DNA of 64,000 nucleotides from assembly GCF_000526935.1 (NCBI RefSeq), contig NZ_JAHA01000003.1, positions 310,001 to 374,000 on the forward strand. Reading direction: 5' to 3'. Position numbers and translations under genes: made by a program. Source of the DNA: Butyrivibrio sp. FCS014. Its GTDB lineage: Bacteria > Bacillota > Clostridia > Lachnospirales > Lachnospiraceae. Positions 17,788 through 26,116 of this stretch are shown here, piece by piece; positions within the stretch are counted from its first letter, which is position 1; the number at the start of each line of letters is the position of its first letter. The notes under the pieces were generated by a model. It was not told the origin of the DNA. It did not search any database and worked only from the letters and a program-made list of their open reading frames with translations.

Positions 17788-19335
17788 ATGAGAGGTTCCA
17801 AACCTACAGTTCTTCTTATACTTGATGGATACGGACTGAATGACAACCCTGAGTACAATGCCATTGCAATGGCAAATACACCTGTAATGGACGGACTTAT
17901 GAAGGATTATCCCTTCGTAAAGGGCTATGCCAGCGGACTTGCTGTTGGTCTTCCCGACGGACAGATGGGTAACTCAGAGGTAGGACATATGAACATGGGC
18001 GCCGGCAGGATCGTTTACCAGGAGCTCACAAGAATCACAAAGTCCATCGAGGACGGAGATTTCTTTACTAACGAAGGCCTTATGGCTGCAATCACAAACT
18101 GCAAGGAGAAAGGATCCGCACTTCATATGTACGGCCTTGTTTCCGACGGCGGTGTGCACAGCCACATCACACATATCTACGGACTTCTTGAACTTGCCAA
18201 GAAGAACGGCCTTGATAAGGTATATGTTCACTGCTTCCTTGACGGAAGAGATACTCCTCCCGAGAGCGGTATAGATTTTGTTCAGCAGCTTGAGGACAAG
18301 ATGAAGGAGCTTGGCGTTGGCCAGATCGCATCCATTTCAGGCCGCTATTATGCAATGGACAGAGATAACAACTACGACCGTGTTGAGATCGCTTACAACG
18401 CACTTACAAAGGGCGAGGGCAACAAGGCTAATTCAGCTAACGAGTGCATGGTTGAGTCCTACAAGAACGGCAAGACAGATGAGTTCGTTATCCCTACAGT
18501 TATCATGAAGAATGGTGCTCCTGTTGCTACCATCAAGGACGGCGATTCCATCATCTTCTATAACTTCCGTCCCGACAGAGCAAGAGAGATCACTCACTGC
18601 TTCTGCGACGATGAGTTTGATAAGTTCGACAGGGGAGAGCGTCTGGATGTAACTTATGTTTGCTTCACAGATTATGATCCTCTTATTCCCAATAAGGAGA
18701 TCGCATTCAAGAAGGTTCTTCTTAACAACACCTTTGGTGAGTGGCTTGCAAACAAGGGAATGAAGCAGGCTCGTATCGCTGAGACAGAGAAGTATGCTCA
18801 TGTTACCTTCTTCTTTAACGGCGGTGTTGAGAAGCCCAATGAGGGAGAGGACAGAGTACTGGTTAACAGCCCTAAGGATGTTCCCACCTATGACCTTAAG
18901 CCTCAGATGAGCGCTCCCGAGGTTTGCGAGAAGATCCTCGATGCTATCAACTCACAGAAATATGATGTAGTTGTAGCTAACTTTGCGAACCCTGACATGG
19001 TAGGACACACTGGTGTTATTCCTGCAGCAGTTAAGGCTATCGAAGTTGTTGACGAGTGCGTTGGCAAGATCGTTGACGCTATCAAGTCTGTAAACGGAAC
19101 ACTGTTCATCTGCGCCGACCACGGTAACGCCGATATGATGGTTGACTATGAGACAGGAGAGCCCTGGACAGCTCACACAACAAATCCTGTTCCTTTCATC
19201 CTTGTGAACTACGATCCCGACTACACACTCAGAGAGGGCGGATGTCTTGCTGACATTATCCCTACTCTTATCGAGTGCATGGGCGAGGAGCAGCCTGCTG
19301 AGATGACAGGTAAGAGCCTTCTTATTCATAAGTGA
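17788..19335 (+). CDS. gpmI: 2,3-bisphosphoglycerate-independent phosphoglycerate mutase
   Basis: 515 residues, normal length. The alkaline-phosphatase-like active site has Asp in 'LILDGYG' and the phosphorylated Ser63 in 'GNSEVGH'; 'HCFLDGRDTPP', 'GRYYAMDRD', 'FNFRPDRAR'-like 'NFRPDRAREI' and 'CADHGNAD' supply the other Mn ligands and substrate contacts. It interconverts 3- and 2-phosphoglycerate in glycolysis. Codon use is strongly biased, as expected for a highly expressed gene, and it has its own promoter and GGAGG. Confidence 0.98.
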   Translation: MRGSKPTVLLILDGYGLNDNPEYNAIAMANTPVMDGLMKDYPFVKGYASGLAVGLPDGQMGNSEVGHMNMGAGRIVYQELTRITKSIEDGDFFTNEGLMAAITNCKEKGSALHMYGLVSDGGVHSHITHIYGLLELAKKNGLDKVYVHCFLDGRDTPPESGIDFVQQLEDKMKELGVGQIASISGRYYAMDRDNNYDRVEIAYNALTKGEGNKANSANECMVESYKNGKTDEFVIPTVIMKNGAPVATIKDGDSIIFYNFRPDRAREITHCFCDDEFDKFDRGERLDVTYVCFTDYDPLIPNKEIAFKKVLLNNTFGEWLANKGMKQARIAETEKYAHVTFFFNGGVEKPNEGEDRVLVNSPKDVPTYDLKPQMSAPEVCEKILDAINSQKYDVVVANFANPDMVGHTGVIPAAVKAIEVVDECVGKIVDAIKSVNGTLFICADHGNADMMVDYETGEPWTAHTTNPVPFILVNYDPDYTLREGGCLADIIPTLIECMGEEQPAEMTGKSLLIHK

Positions 19336-19353
19336 TTAAAACGGTGAAATCTG

Positions 19354-19382
19354 TTGACGATATAGTGCATTTATGTTAAAGT
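19354..19382 (+). promoter_or_regulatory. Promoter of secG
   Basis: TTGACG (19354-19359), 17-base spacer, TAAAGT (19377-19382) preceded by TGT as an extended -10. The SecG start codon lies 45 bases downstream. Confidence 0.7.
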
Positions 19383-19427
19383 ATCTAAGTTGACTAAATT
19401 TGTAGAAATGCACTGGAGGATATTTTC

Positions 19428-19670
19428 GTGAGTGTTTTGGATTACGTATTCGGAGTTTTATTTATATTAGTTTGTATCGCACTTGTAGTTCTCGTTCTTA
19501 TGCAGGAAGGCAAGAACCAGGGACTTGGTGCTATTCAGGGTACCGTTGAGAATACATACTGGGGCAAGAACAAGGGCCGTTCAAGAGAAGGCATCCTTAA
19601 GAAGATCACAGTTGGATTGTCAGTACTGTTTGTTGTATTTGCAATCGTTCTTAACATGGGATTATTCTGA
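19428..19670 (+). CDS. secG: Preprotein translocase subunit SecG
   Basis: 80 residues, two membrane helices (about 5-25 and 58-78) separated by the conserved Gly-rich loop ('QEGKNQGLGAIQG'), as in SecG. It begins with GTG, placed by GGAGG at 19415-19419. It joins SecYE in the inner-membrane channel and eases SecA-driven export. The secG-rnr-smpB order is the standard Firmicute arrangement, which backs the call. Confidence 0.95.
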   Translation: MSVLDYVFGVLFILVCIALVVLVLMQEGKNQGLGAIQGTVENTYWGKNKGRSREGILKKITVGLSVLFVVFAIVLNMGLF

Positions 19671-19698
19671 TAACAGGTTTTATCAATGAATTATTCGA

Positions 19699-19732
19699 GG
19701 CACTCTAATAGTTTTATTAGAGTGCCTTTTTT
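19699..19732 (+). terminator. Terminator after secG
   Basis: 12-bp perfect stem GGCACTCTAATA / TATTAGAGTGCC, GTTT loop, six T. It may be partly read through into rnr, whose start is only 24 bases downstream with no evident promoter in between. Confidence 0.95.
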
Positions 19733-19755
19733 ACCTTTAAGAAAAGAGGAAGTGA

Positions 19756-22158
19756 ATGGGTAAAGGGAAGCGCTTAAAGCGTATGGACGATTCCCTCTTC
19801 GGGAAAAAGAATTCTAAAAATGAATATATTGTGGGCCGCTTTGTTAGTAATGCAAGAGGCTTTGGTTTTGTGGAAGCAGAGGGCAGAGATGAGGATATCT
19901 TCATCCCTGAGGAGTATGTCCATGGTGCTTTTCATACCGATACCGTTGAAGTTGAGCTTCTTAATGAATATCCCGGAAGGCGCGCCGAGGGCCGCATCAG
20001 AAACATTCTGGTAAGAGGTCTCGAAGAGGTAGTTGGTACCTTCCAGGCTGAGAAGAACTTTGGATTTGTGGTTCCCGATAATACCAAGATCCAGAACGAT
20101 ATTTTTATCCCCATCGAGTTTTGCGGCGGAGCGGTTACCGGAGATAAGGTGGTTGTCAAGATCACGGACTACGGCGATCCTCTAAAGAGAAAAAAGCCTG
20201 AGGGCAAAGTCAAGGAAGTCATCGGTAATATCAACGATCCCGGAGTAGACATCCTTTCTATAGTTAAGAATTACGATATTCCTTATGAGTTTCCCGAGAG
20301 AGTCATGAACCAGGCCATGCGCTGCCCTGATTTTGTCAGCGAGGCAGACATGCTTGGACGGCAGGATCTTAGGAATGTGCAGATGGTTACCATCGACGGC
20401 GAAGACGCCAAGGACCTGGATGATGCCGTAAGCCTTCATATAGATGAGCAGGGTCTTTTCCACCTTGGTGTTCATATTGCGGATGTGACCAATTACGTGC
20501 AGGAGAATTCGGCGCTGGACAGGGAGGCACTTAAGCGCGGCACCAGTGTATATCTGGTGGACAGGGTTATTCCCATGCTTCCGCATAAGCTCTCAAATGG
20601 TATATGTTCCCTTAATCACGGTGAAGACAGGCTGGCGCTCTCATGCCTTATGACCTTTGACGGCAACGGAGGCCTTCTTGATCATTCCATCGTTGAGTCA
20701 GTGATAAACGTTAACGAGAGAATGAACTATTCTGACGTTGCGAAGATCCTTGAGGATAACGACGAGGAGACCATAGAAAAGTATGCTGACCTTGTGCCCA
20801 TGTTCAGGGATATGGAGAAACTCTCAAAGATCTTAAGGGCAAAAAGAGAGAGCAAGGGTGCCATAGACTTTGATTTCCCCGAGTCCAAGATCATTCTGGA
20901 TAAGGAGGGCAATCCCATAGATATCGTTCCTCACGAGAGGAATACAGCAACAAAGCTTATCGAGGACTTCATGCTGGCAGCAAACCAGACAGTAGCTGAG
21001 CATTTCTATTACATGGAGAGTCCTTTTGTATATCGTATCCATGAACAGCCCGATCCCGAGAAGATTGCATCTCTCAATGCCTTTGTCAGCAATTTCGGAC
21101 ATCACATTAAGAGCAGAAGAGATGCCGGTGTCAGCCCCAAGGAACTTCAGAAGCTCCTTAAGGGAATTCAGGGCTCAAGAGAGGAAGCGGTTATCAGCAG
21201 GATGGCCCTTCGCAGCATGATGCAGGCCAAGTACAGCACCGAGTGCACAGGGCATTTCGGACTTGCTTTTGATTACTATTGTCACTTTACATCTCCCATA
21301 AGGCGTTATCCCGATCTTCAGATCCACAGGATCATCAAGGATCACCTTCGTGGCAGGATGACAGCTGAGAAGGCTCAGCACTATGCTGAGATCCTGGATG
21401 AAGTGGCCAAGCATTCCTCCGAGACCGAGAGACGTGCCGAGGAAGCTGAGAGAGAAACCGACAAGCTCAAGAAGGCCCAGTTTATGGAGAACCATATCGG
21501 CGAAGTTTACGAGGGTATCGTTTCCGGAGTCACCAACTGGGGACTTTTTGTGGAACTTGATAACAGCTGTGAGGGCATGGTAAGTGCAGCCTCCATGGCA
21601 GATGATTTCTATGTATATGACGAACTAAACCTGAGGCTCATTGGCGAGAGGACCCGCAAGGAGTATACTCTTGGTCAGAAGGTTAAGATAAGGGTGCTGT
21701 CAGCAGACAGACTCACCAAGGCCATCGACTTCAGAATTGTAAATGAAGACGAGGACGAGGAAGAGGCAGCGCAGCAGGAGCTTGAGTGGGTTGAGTATTC
21801 CAAGGCCAGGAGAGTGACTGAGGACAGAGCAAGGAAGGTTCGAAAGCTTGTAAGCAGGGCCGTAGAGCGAAGCGAAGATAAGGCGTCTCGAAAGACCGTG
21901 AAAATTCGGGGCGAGGAATTGGACATTAGTGAGGTTGAGCCCGATCCCAGGACAGGAAAGCCCAGGAAGAAGAAAAGCACAGGTGGCGCTAAGAAAGGCA
22001 GGGGCACAGCCGGGAAAGGTGCGGCAGCCGGCAAAGGTGCTGCAGCAGGCAAGGCTTCATCGGGCCGCAAGGTATATAAGGTCCACAAGTACAAGAAGTC
22101 AGCCACCAGTAAGGCTGCAAGAAGCGCCCAGGGCAAGGGCAGACGTAAGAAACGCTGA
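19756..22158 (+). CDS. rnr: Ribonuclease R
   Basis: 800 residues. Cold-shock/OB domains lie at about 25-165, the RNB catalytic domain at about 190-540 with the acidic Mg site 'DAKDLDDAV' (Asp217, 220, 222, 223), and an S1 domain at about 580-665. A basic low-complexity tail follows (about 700-800), rich in Lys, Gly and Ala with a repeated 'GKGAAA' unit. The enzyme degrades structured RNA 3' to 5' and works with SmpB-tmRNA on non-stop messages, matching the next gene. ATG preceded by AGAGGAAG. Confidence 0.97.
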   Translation: MGKGKRLKRMDDSLFGKKNSKNEYIVGRFVSNARGFGFVEAEGRDEDIFIPEEYVHGAFHTDTVEVELLNEYPGRRAEGRIRNILVRGLEEVVGTFQAEKNFGFVVPDNTKIQNDIFIPIEFCGGAVTGDKVVVKITDYGDPLKRKKPEGKVKEVIGNINDPGVDILSIVKNYDIPYEFPERVMNQAMRCPDFVSEADMLGRQDLRNVQMVTIDGEDAKDLDDAVSLHIDEQGLFHLGVHIADVTNYVQENSALDREALKRGTSVYLVDRVIPMLPHKLSNGICSLNHGEDRLALSCLMTFDGNGGLLDHSIVESVINVNERMNYSDVAKILEDNDEETIEKYADLVPMFRDMEKLSKILRAKRESKGAIDFDFPESKIILDKEGNPIDIVPHERNTATKLIEDFMLAANQTVAEHFYYMESPFVYRIHEQPDPEKIASLNAFVSNFGHHIKSRRDAGVSPKELQKLLKGIQGSREEAVISRMALRSMMQAKYSTECTGHFGLAFDYYCHFTSPIRRYPDLQIHRIIKDHLRGRMTAEKAQHYAEILDEVAKHSSETERRAEEAERETDKLKKAQFMENHIGEVYEGIVSGVTNWGLFVELDNSCEGMVSAASMADDFYVYDELNLRLIGERTRKEYTLGQKVKIRVLSADRLTKAIDFRIVNEDEDEEEAAQQELEWVEYSKARRVTEDRARKVRKLVSRAVERSEDKASRKTVKIRGEELDISEVEPDPRTGKPRKKKSTGGAKKGRGTAGKGAAAGKGAAAGKASSGRKVYKVHKYKKSATSKAARSAQGKGRRKKR

Positions 22159-22189
22159 TATCCAAACCGCATGAATTTGGGCATCATTG

Positions 22190-22198
22190 TGTTACAAT
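22190..22198 (+). promoter_or_regulatory. Extended -10 promoter before smpB
   Basis: TGTTACAAT: extended -10 element 40 bases before the smpB ATG, without a convincing -35 box. Suggests smpB can be made independently of rnr. Confidence 0.4.
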
Positions 22199-22238
22199 GT
22201 GCTAAGACATATATCAAGTAATAAGTTGGGATAGAATT

Positions 22239-22709
22239 ATGGCAGAAGATAACAAGGCAAGAAAGTTAATAGCAAACAATAAAAAGGCCTACCACGACTA
22301 CTTCATAGAGGAGAAGTACGAGGCAGGCATTGAGCTCTTTGGTACAGAGGTTAAATCACTTCGTCAGGGCAAGTGCAGCATCAAGGAAGCCTGGATCAGT
22401 ATCGATAAGGGTGAGGCCTTCATCAACGGCATGAATGTGAGCCCCTATGAGAAGGGCAATATCTTTAACAAGGATCCACTCAGGGTGAGAAAGCTTCTTT
22501 TGCACAAGGCTGAGATCAGAAAGCTTGACCAGCAGAAGATGGTTCAGGGCTACACTTTGGTGCCGCTTGAAGTATATTTCAAGAATGGGCGCGTGAAAGT
22601 GGAGATCGGTCTTGCCAAAGGTAAGAAGCTCTACGACAAGAGAGCTGACAAGGCCAAGAAGGACCAGCAGCGTGAGGTGGAGAAAGAATTCAAGATGAAG
22701 TTCAAGTAA
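22239..22709 (+). CDS. smpB: SsrA-binding protein SmpB
   Basis: 156 residues, usual length. Family signatures: '[20 protein letters not shown]', 'GTEVKSLR', 'KLLLHKAEI' and the basic C-terminal tail '[10 protein letters not shown]' that enters the empty mRNA channel. It binds tmRNA and delivers it to stalled ribosomes. tmRNA itself is encoded 1.3 kb downstream at 24016, separated by the AAA-CYTH gene on the other strand. Confidence 0.98.
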   Translation: MAEDNKARKLIANNKKAYHDYFIEEKYEAGIELFGTEVKSLRQGKCSIKEAWISIDKGEAFINGMNVSPYEKGNIFNKDPLRVRKLLLHKAEIRKLDQQKMVQGYTLVPLEVYFKNGRVKVEIGLAKGKKLYDKRADKAKKDQQREVEKEFKMKFK

Positions 22710-22721
22710 TGCGCTTCTTTT

Positions 22722-23846
22722 TTATTGTCGAAGCGTAGGGCTTTCGGCCAGGGAACTGTTCCTGTACCTGATATCATCGGTGACTTCTTTTATGATGGTA
22801 AGGTCCGGAAGTGTGAACTCCTCGCTCAAGTCGTTGAGCTCGATTTCCAAGATCGCATATTCATCATCGAAGGGATACAGATCCAGTTCGAAGTATTTTC
22901 CATCGTACATGAAGCAGCATCTTTCTTTTTCTATGGTCTGTTTATTCGGATCAGACTCATACTCAAGATAAGTTGCATATTCTCTTTCGTCTATAAGGCG
23001 CTCGACTTCTTTGCGGGTGCCTTTTCCTAATTCTGTCTTTTCCGTGTAGTAGTAAGAGTAGCCCATATACTCGTTACCGCGCATTCGGATTCTGCGCTCC
23101 ACCATAGGATTGGTGGATACGAGATAGGTCTGAGTGATATGGCAGAAGCTGTTGAATCCAAGACTGTTTATCTTATTCATATCAGGTTTGGATATGAGGA
23201 ACTTCCTTTCTGTTTCACAGGGGATTGGCTCTCCCAGAGCGGTAAATACTTCTTTGATGATCCTGTCCATTTTACCTGTGAAATCCGTTGAATTATCTAT
23301 CAGTCTAAGGTGCGGGTGGCCGATCCAGCCGTTGAGGGTGCGCTTGTCAAGCTCAAGGGCCTGCTCGGGAGATTCGCTCCTGGCTTCGTTGTTACCTGTA
23401 TAAGGAGTGCTTGGATCATTCCACTGATAGTGCTCCAGAGCTCCGTCTGCTGCAGTGCTGAGGTGCAGGACGCAATCGTATCGTGCGTAGGCTTCAGCCT
23501 TTGTCATCCCGCGGGCAACCAGCATGGAGTGAAGAGCTTCTTCTCCGACATAGGCGTACTGATCTGCCACGCCGCGATCGCAGATGAGAACCTTTTTATC
23601 AGAGTTCACCAGTTCCAGTCCCTTTTTCAGGAGTTCTTCGCAATGGAGTTGTTCATCAAGTACCAGATTTTGGAAATCCGGGACAGATATCATATCACCG
23701 GGGATAAAACCACTGGTGATGACCTTTGTGGCAGCTTCGGGAGCTACAGCTACATAATAGCCTCTGCTCTCAAGTTTTTGCTTGATCATTGAGATTGCTG
23801 AACTTTTGCCGCCGCAGGGGCCGCCTGTGAGACATACAGTAAACAT
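22722..23846 (-). CDS. AAA-type P-loop ATPase fused to a CYTH (triphosphate tunnel) domain
   Basis: 374 residues. Residues 1-205 are a P-loop NTPase of the AAA_28 kind, with Walker A 'GGPCGGKSS' (8-16), a Walker-B-like 'VLICDRG' (86-92) and a lid region. Residues 211-370 are a CYTH domain opening with the diagnostic 'ETERKF' (Glu211, Glu213, Lys215), followed by 'ERRIRMRG', 'YTEKTELGKG' and 'FELDLYPFDDEYAILEIEL', whose alternating charged residues would line the triphosphate tunnel. CYTH enzymes hydrolyse or cyclise triphosphates with Mg or Mn. The natural substrate here is unknown. AAGGAGG precedes the ATG; it is monocistronic, convergent with smpB and divergent from ssrA. Confidence 0.85.
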   Translation of the reverse strand: MFTVCLTGGPCGGKSSAISMIKQKLESRGYYVAVAPEAATKVITSGFIPGDMISVPDFQNLVLDEQLHCEELLKKGLELVNSDKKVLICDRGVADQYAYVGEEALHSMLVARGMTKAEAYARYDCVLHLSTAADGALEHYQWNDPSTPYTGNNEARSESPEQALELDKRTLNGWIGHPHLRLIDNSTDFTGKMDRIIKEVFTALGEPIPCETERKFLISKPDMNKINSLGFNSFCHITQTYLVSTNPMVERRIRMRGNEYMGYSYYYTEKTELGKGTRKEVERLIDEREYATYLEYESDPNKQTIEKERCCFMYDGKYFELDLYPFDDEYAILEIELNDLSEEFTLPDLTIIKEVTDDIRYRNSSLAESPTLRQ

Positions 23847-23967
23847 TAGGATACCTCCTTTTTAACTGAACGTTGAGTTGAGATGTTTAAGATGCTCTAT
23901 ATTTTATTCTAGCGTACGAAACAGTATAGGGGCAAATTATAAATATCAAAATAAACCAGCAGTTCAG

Positions 23968-23996
23968 TTGCCAATACGATAAAAAGCATATATACT
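23968..23996 (+). promoter_or_regulatory. Promoter of ssrA
   Basis: TTGCCA (23968-23973), 17-base spacer, TATACT (23991-23996). The mature tmRNA 5' end at 24016 lies about 20 bases downstream, leaving a short leader for RNase P to remove. Confidence 0.75.
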
Positions 23997-24015
23997 ATAA
24001 AAGCAAATTGAATAC

Positions 24016-24369
24016 GGGTTAGTAAAGGTTTCGACAGGGATTTTGAAGCTGGAGAAGCTATCCGCAGGACGGTGCGTTAAACCTCAAACCTAAATATAAA
24101 CGCTAACGATAATTTAGCACTCGCTGCTTAATTGCGGCCCGTCGACCTGAGTGCACCTACACACTCAGCAATCGGCGTCAAACTTTGTAGGAAACGACAT
24201 GGCTTAAGCTTTGCGGCCATGGTCGTATCATGAAGCTACCGATCATCTTTGGTTGTCCGTTTCCGGGGATGAGAGGGAACAGGGATGCAGAGTCCCGCAA
24301 TAACTGACTATGATAGTAGAAGGACAGGGGATGAATTTTTGGACGCGGGTTCGACTCCCGCCTAATCCA
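24016..24369 (+). ncRNA. ssrA: Transfer-messenger RNA (tmRNA)
   Basis: About 354 nt. The 5' acceptor strand GGGTTAG (24016-24022) pairs with CTAATCC (24362-24368) with one G-U, and the tRNA-like 5' signature GGTTTCGACAGGG follows. Near the 3' end GCGGG-TTCGACT-CCCGC forms the T arm (24345-24361). CCA is not directly encoded after the discriminator base (bases there read CTA), so it is presumably added. The tag frame at 24102-24131 reads ANDNLALAA then TAA, ending in the LAA-type degron recognised by Clp proteases. It rescues stalled ribosomes with SmpB (22239) and helped by RNase R (19756). Confidence 0.95.
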
Positions 24370-24374
24370 CTACC

Positions 24375-24425
24375 AAAGCGAAGAGAATGGTTTCGACCGT
24401 TGCCTTCGCTTTTTTGATGCAAATG
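24375..24425 (+). terminator. Terminator after ssrA
   Basis: 9-bp stem AAAGCGAAG (24375-24383) / CTTCGCTTT (24414-24422), with an inner GGT-TTCG-ACC hairpin and a T-run. Confidence 0.85.
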
Positions 24426-24430
24426 AAGTC

Positions 24431-24458
24431 TTGATTATTTTAACTTCAGTTATATAAT
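24431..24458 (+). promoter_or_regulatory. Promoter of proB
   Basis: TTGATT (24431-24436), 16-base spacer, TATAAT (24453-24458), 57 bases before the ProB start. Confidence 0.6.
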
Positions 24459-24514
24459 AGAGAATATGTTTTAATGGATTAAAGTGTGAAATTAACTGAG
24501 GGAGACGTTTTGGA

Positions 24515-25327
24515 ATGACACTTAGCAAGAAGAGAATTGTCGTTAAGGTAGGTACATCCACCATTACAAACGATCAGGGACATGTGGATCTTAGAAATCT
24601 TGATCATCTGTGCAGAGCCCTTGCGGGAGTTGAGAATCTTGGATATGATCTGGTGCTGGTATCATCAGGAGCCATCGCTGTAGGAGCAGGCAAGATGAGA
24701 CTTCAGCAGAAGCCCAAGGAGATAAGGATGAAGCAGGCTGCTGCAGCTGTGGGCCAGACAGAGCTCATGCATCTTTATGACAAGTTCTTTGGCGAATACG
24801 GCAGGATGGTTGGACAGATCCTTCTTGATAACGGAGATATCACAGACCCTGTAAGAAGCGAGAATCTTAAGAACACTTTTGATGCGCTTTTAGAGAATCA
24901 CATTATTCCAATTGTTAATGAGAACGACTCCGTCAGCCATACAGAGATTGAATCTGAGAAAAAGCTCTTTTCAGATAACGATATGCTCTCTGCGGTTGTA
25001 GCAGTGTTCTGCAAGGCCAGCAAGCTCATTATCTTCTCTGATATAGATGGGCTTTATGACGGCAATCCCAAGGAAAATCCTGATGCCAAGGTTATCAGCA
25101 GAGTGGAGGAGATTACAGAAGAATTAAAGAGTCTTGCTTCCGGATCCGGCTCCAACAGAGGCACCGGTGGCATGATAACGAAGCTTGAAGCTGCCGAGCT
25201 TGCCACCTCCCGTGGAATCGATGTTCTTGTTACAAACGGCAAGAACCCGGAGAAGCTTTATGACATTATAGAGAAGAAAAAGGTAGGAACCTTGTTTGTG
25301 GCTAAGGAAGGACATAAAAAGGAATAA
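24515..25327 (+). CDS. proB: Glutamate 5-kinase, short form without PUA domain
   Basis: 270 residues: the amino-acid kinase fold only ('VVKVGTSTIT', 'LVSSGAIAVG', 'PIVNENDSV', 'DNDMLSAVVA', 'SDIDGLYDGNP', 'GTGGMITKLEAA'). The C-terminal PUA domain of the E. coli enzyme (367 residues) is absent, as in several Firmicutes. It phosphorylates glutamate as the first step of proline synthesis. The usual partner proA is not next to it or elsewhere in the window. The gene has its own promoter and terminator. Confidence 0.95.
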   Translation: MTLSKKRIVVKVGTSTITNDQGHVDLRNLDHLCRALAGVENLGYDLVLVSSGAIAVGAGKMRLQQKPKEIRMKQAAAAVGQTELMHLYDKFFGEYGRMVGQILLDNGDITDPVRSENLKNTFDALLENHIIPIVNENDSVSHTEIESEKKLFSDNDMLSAVVAVFCKASKLIIFSDIDGLYDGNPKENPDAKVISRVEEITEELKSLASGSGSNRGTGGMITKLEAAELATSRGIDVLVTNGKNPEKLYDIIEKKKVGTLFVAKEGHKKE

Positions 25328-25352
25328 CTACGAAGAAAATCACAGATAAAGA

Positions 25353-25390
25353 AAAGGAGAGCGGCTGTACTGCCGTTCTCCTTTATTTAA
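25353..25390. terminator. Bidirectional terminator between proB and the convergent unknown gene
   Basis: 13-bp stem AAAGGAGAGCGGC / GCCGTTCTCCTTT with one G-T pair and a 6-base loop. T-rich sequence follows on both strands (ATTTAA on plus; TTTTCTTTATC on minus). Confidence 0.85.
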
Positions 25391-25401
25391 TATCTGATAC
25401 A

Positions 25402-25971
25402 TCAGGGATTCTCGTGGAACTTGTCGTAGATCTCGTTGAGGTATGTCTTAACGATCTGGATGTTGGACATTTTACGAAGGTCAAGATTTCCCATAAGAAC
25501 AGCGATCTCATCTGCAAGAAGAAGCATGTTGAAGATCTTGAGTTTGAACTCGTCACGGGTAAGCTGATCAACGTTAACTTCCATAAGAGGTGCGCCGAGC
25601 TTCATGGTTACGTTGTCATCGGCGATTCCTGTCATGACCATTCTGGTGACGGGATCAAAGTTAACATAAAGAATAAGCTGTTCCTTCTCATGTTTCTTGA
25701 GAGTGAGAGGAGTCTGGTGTGACTGCTCCATCCACTCGTAGAGGTCAGCCTCGTCGGGGTTCATCAGATACTTGGTGAGCTCCTCGCGGTTCTTCTCTAC
25801 ATACTGCATATATTTGCTGGCATTGGGACCTGTATAGGCCAATTCAACCTTAACGCCGGTCTCAGTTTTAACCAGGCGGCACTTCTCGGCAACTTCCTTG
25901 ATCTTAAGAGAGGTTTCGTTGCTTCCGATCATCTTAAACCCGCCGGTTTCTAATTCCTGCTTGAATTCCAT
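25402..25971 (-). CDS. Uncharacterised 189-residue protein
   Basis: I do not recognise the family. The protein is soluble, acidic overall, with no signal peptide or membrane segment. Its N-terminal 50 residues suggest alternating strand and helix, the middle ('EQLILYVNFDPVTRMVMTG') suggests a beta hairpin, and the C-terminal third is helical ('KLKIFNMLLLADEIAVLMG'). AAGGAG precedes the ATG, codon use matches the neighbours and an extended -10 promoter lies upstream, so it is a real gene. It is transcribed alone and divergently from ftsK. Confidence 0.75.
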   Translation of the reverse strand: MEFKQELETGGFKMIGSNETSLKIKEVAEKCRLVKTETGVKVELAYTGPNASKYMQYVEKNREELTKYLMNPDEADLYEWMEQSHQTPLTLKKHEKEQLILYVNFDPVTRMVMTGIADDNVTMKLGAPLMEVNVDQLTRDEFKLKIFNMLLLADEIAVLMGNLDLRKMSNIQIVKTYLNEIYDKFHENP

Positions 25972-26014
25972 TGTGTTCTCCTTCTTATAAATACATTTCT
26001 TTAAATCAGTTTGT

Positions 26015-26023
26015 AGTATAGCA
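26015..26023 (-). promoter_or_regulatory. Extended -10 promoter of the 189-residue protein gene
   Basis: Read on the minus strand this is TGCTATACT, the same extended -10 word seen at 13215. It lies 44 bases before the ATG at 25971. No good -35 is present. Confidence 0.45.
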
Positions 26024-26116
26024 TAAAGAGATTAAAAATGATATACTATCTAGAGTTTTGTTTTAGCTGTAAAAGCTAAGAAAATTATAAGACAAAAGTT
26101 TTGCGGCGGGGATAAA

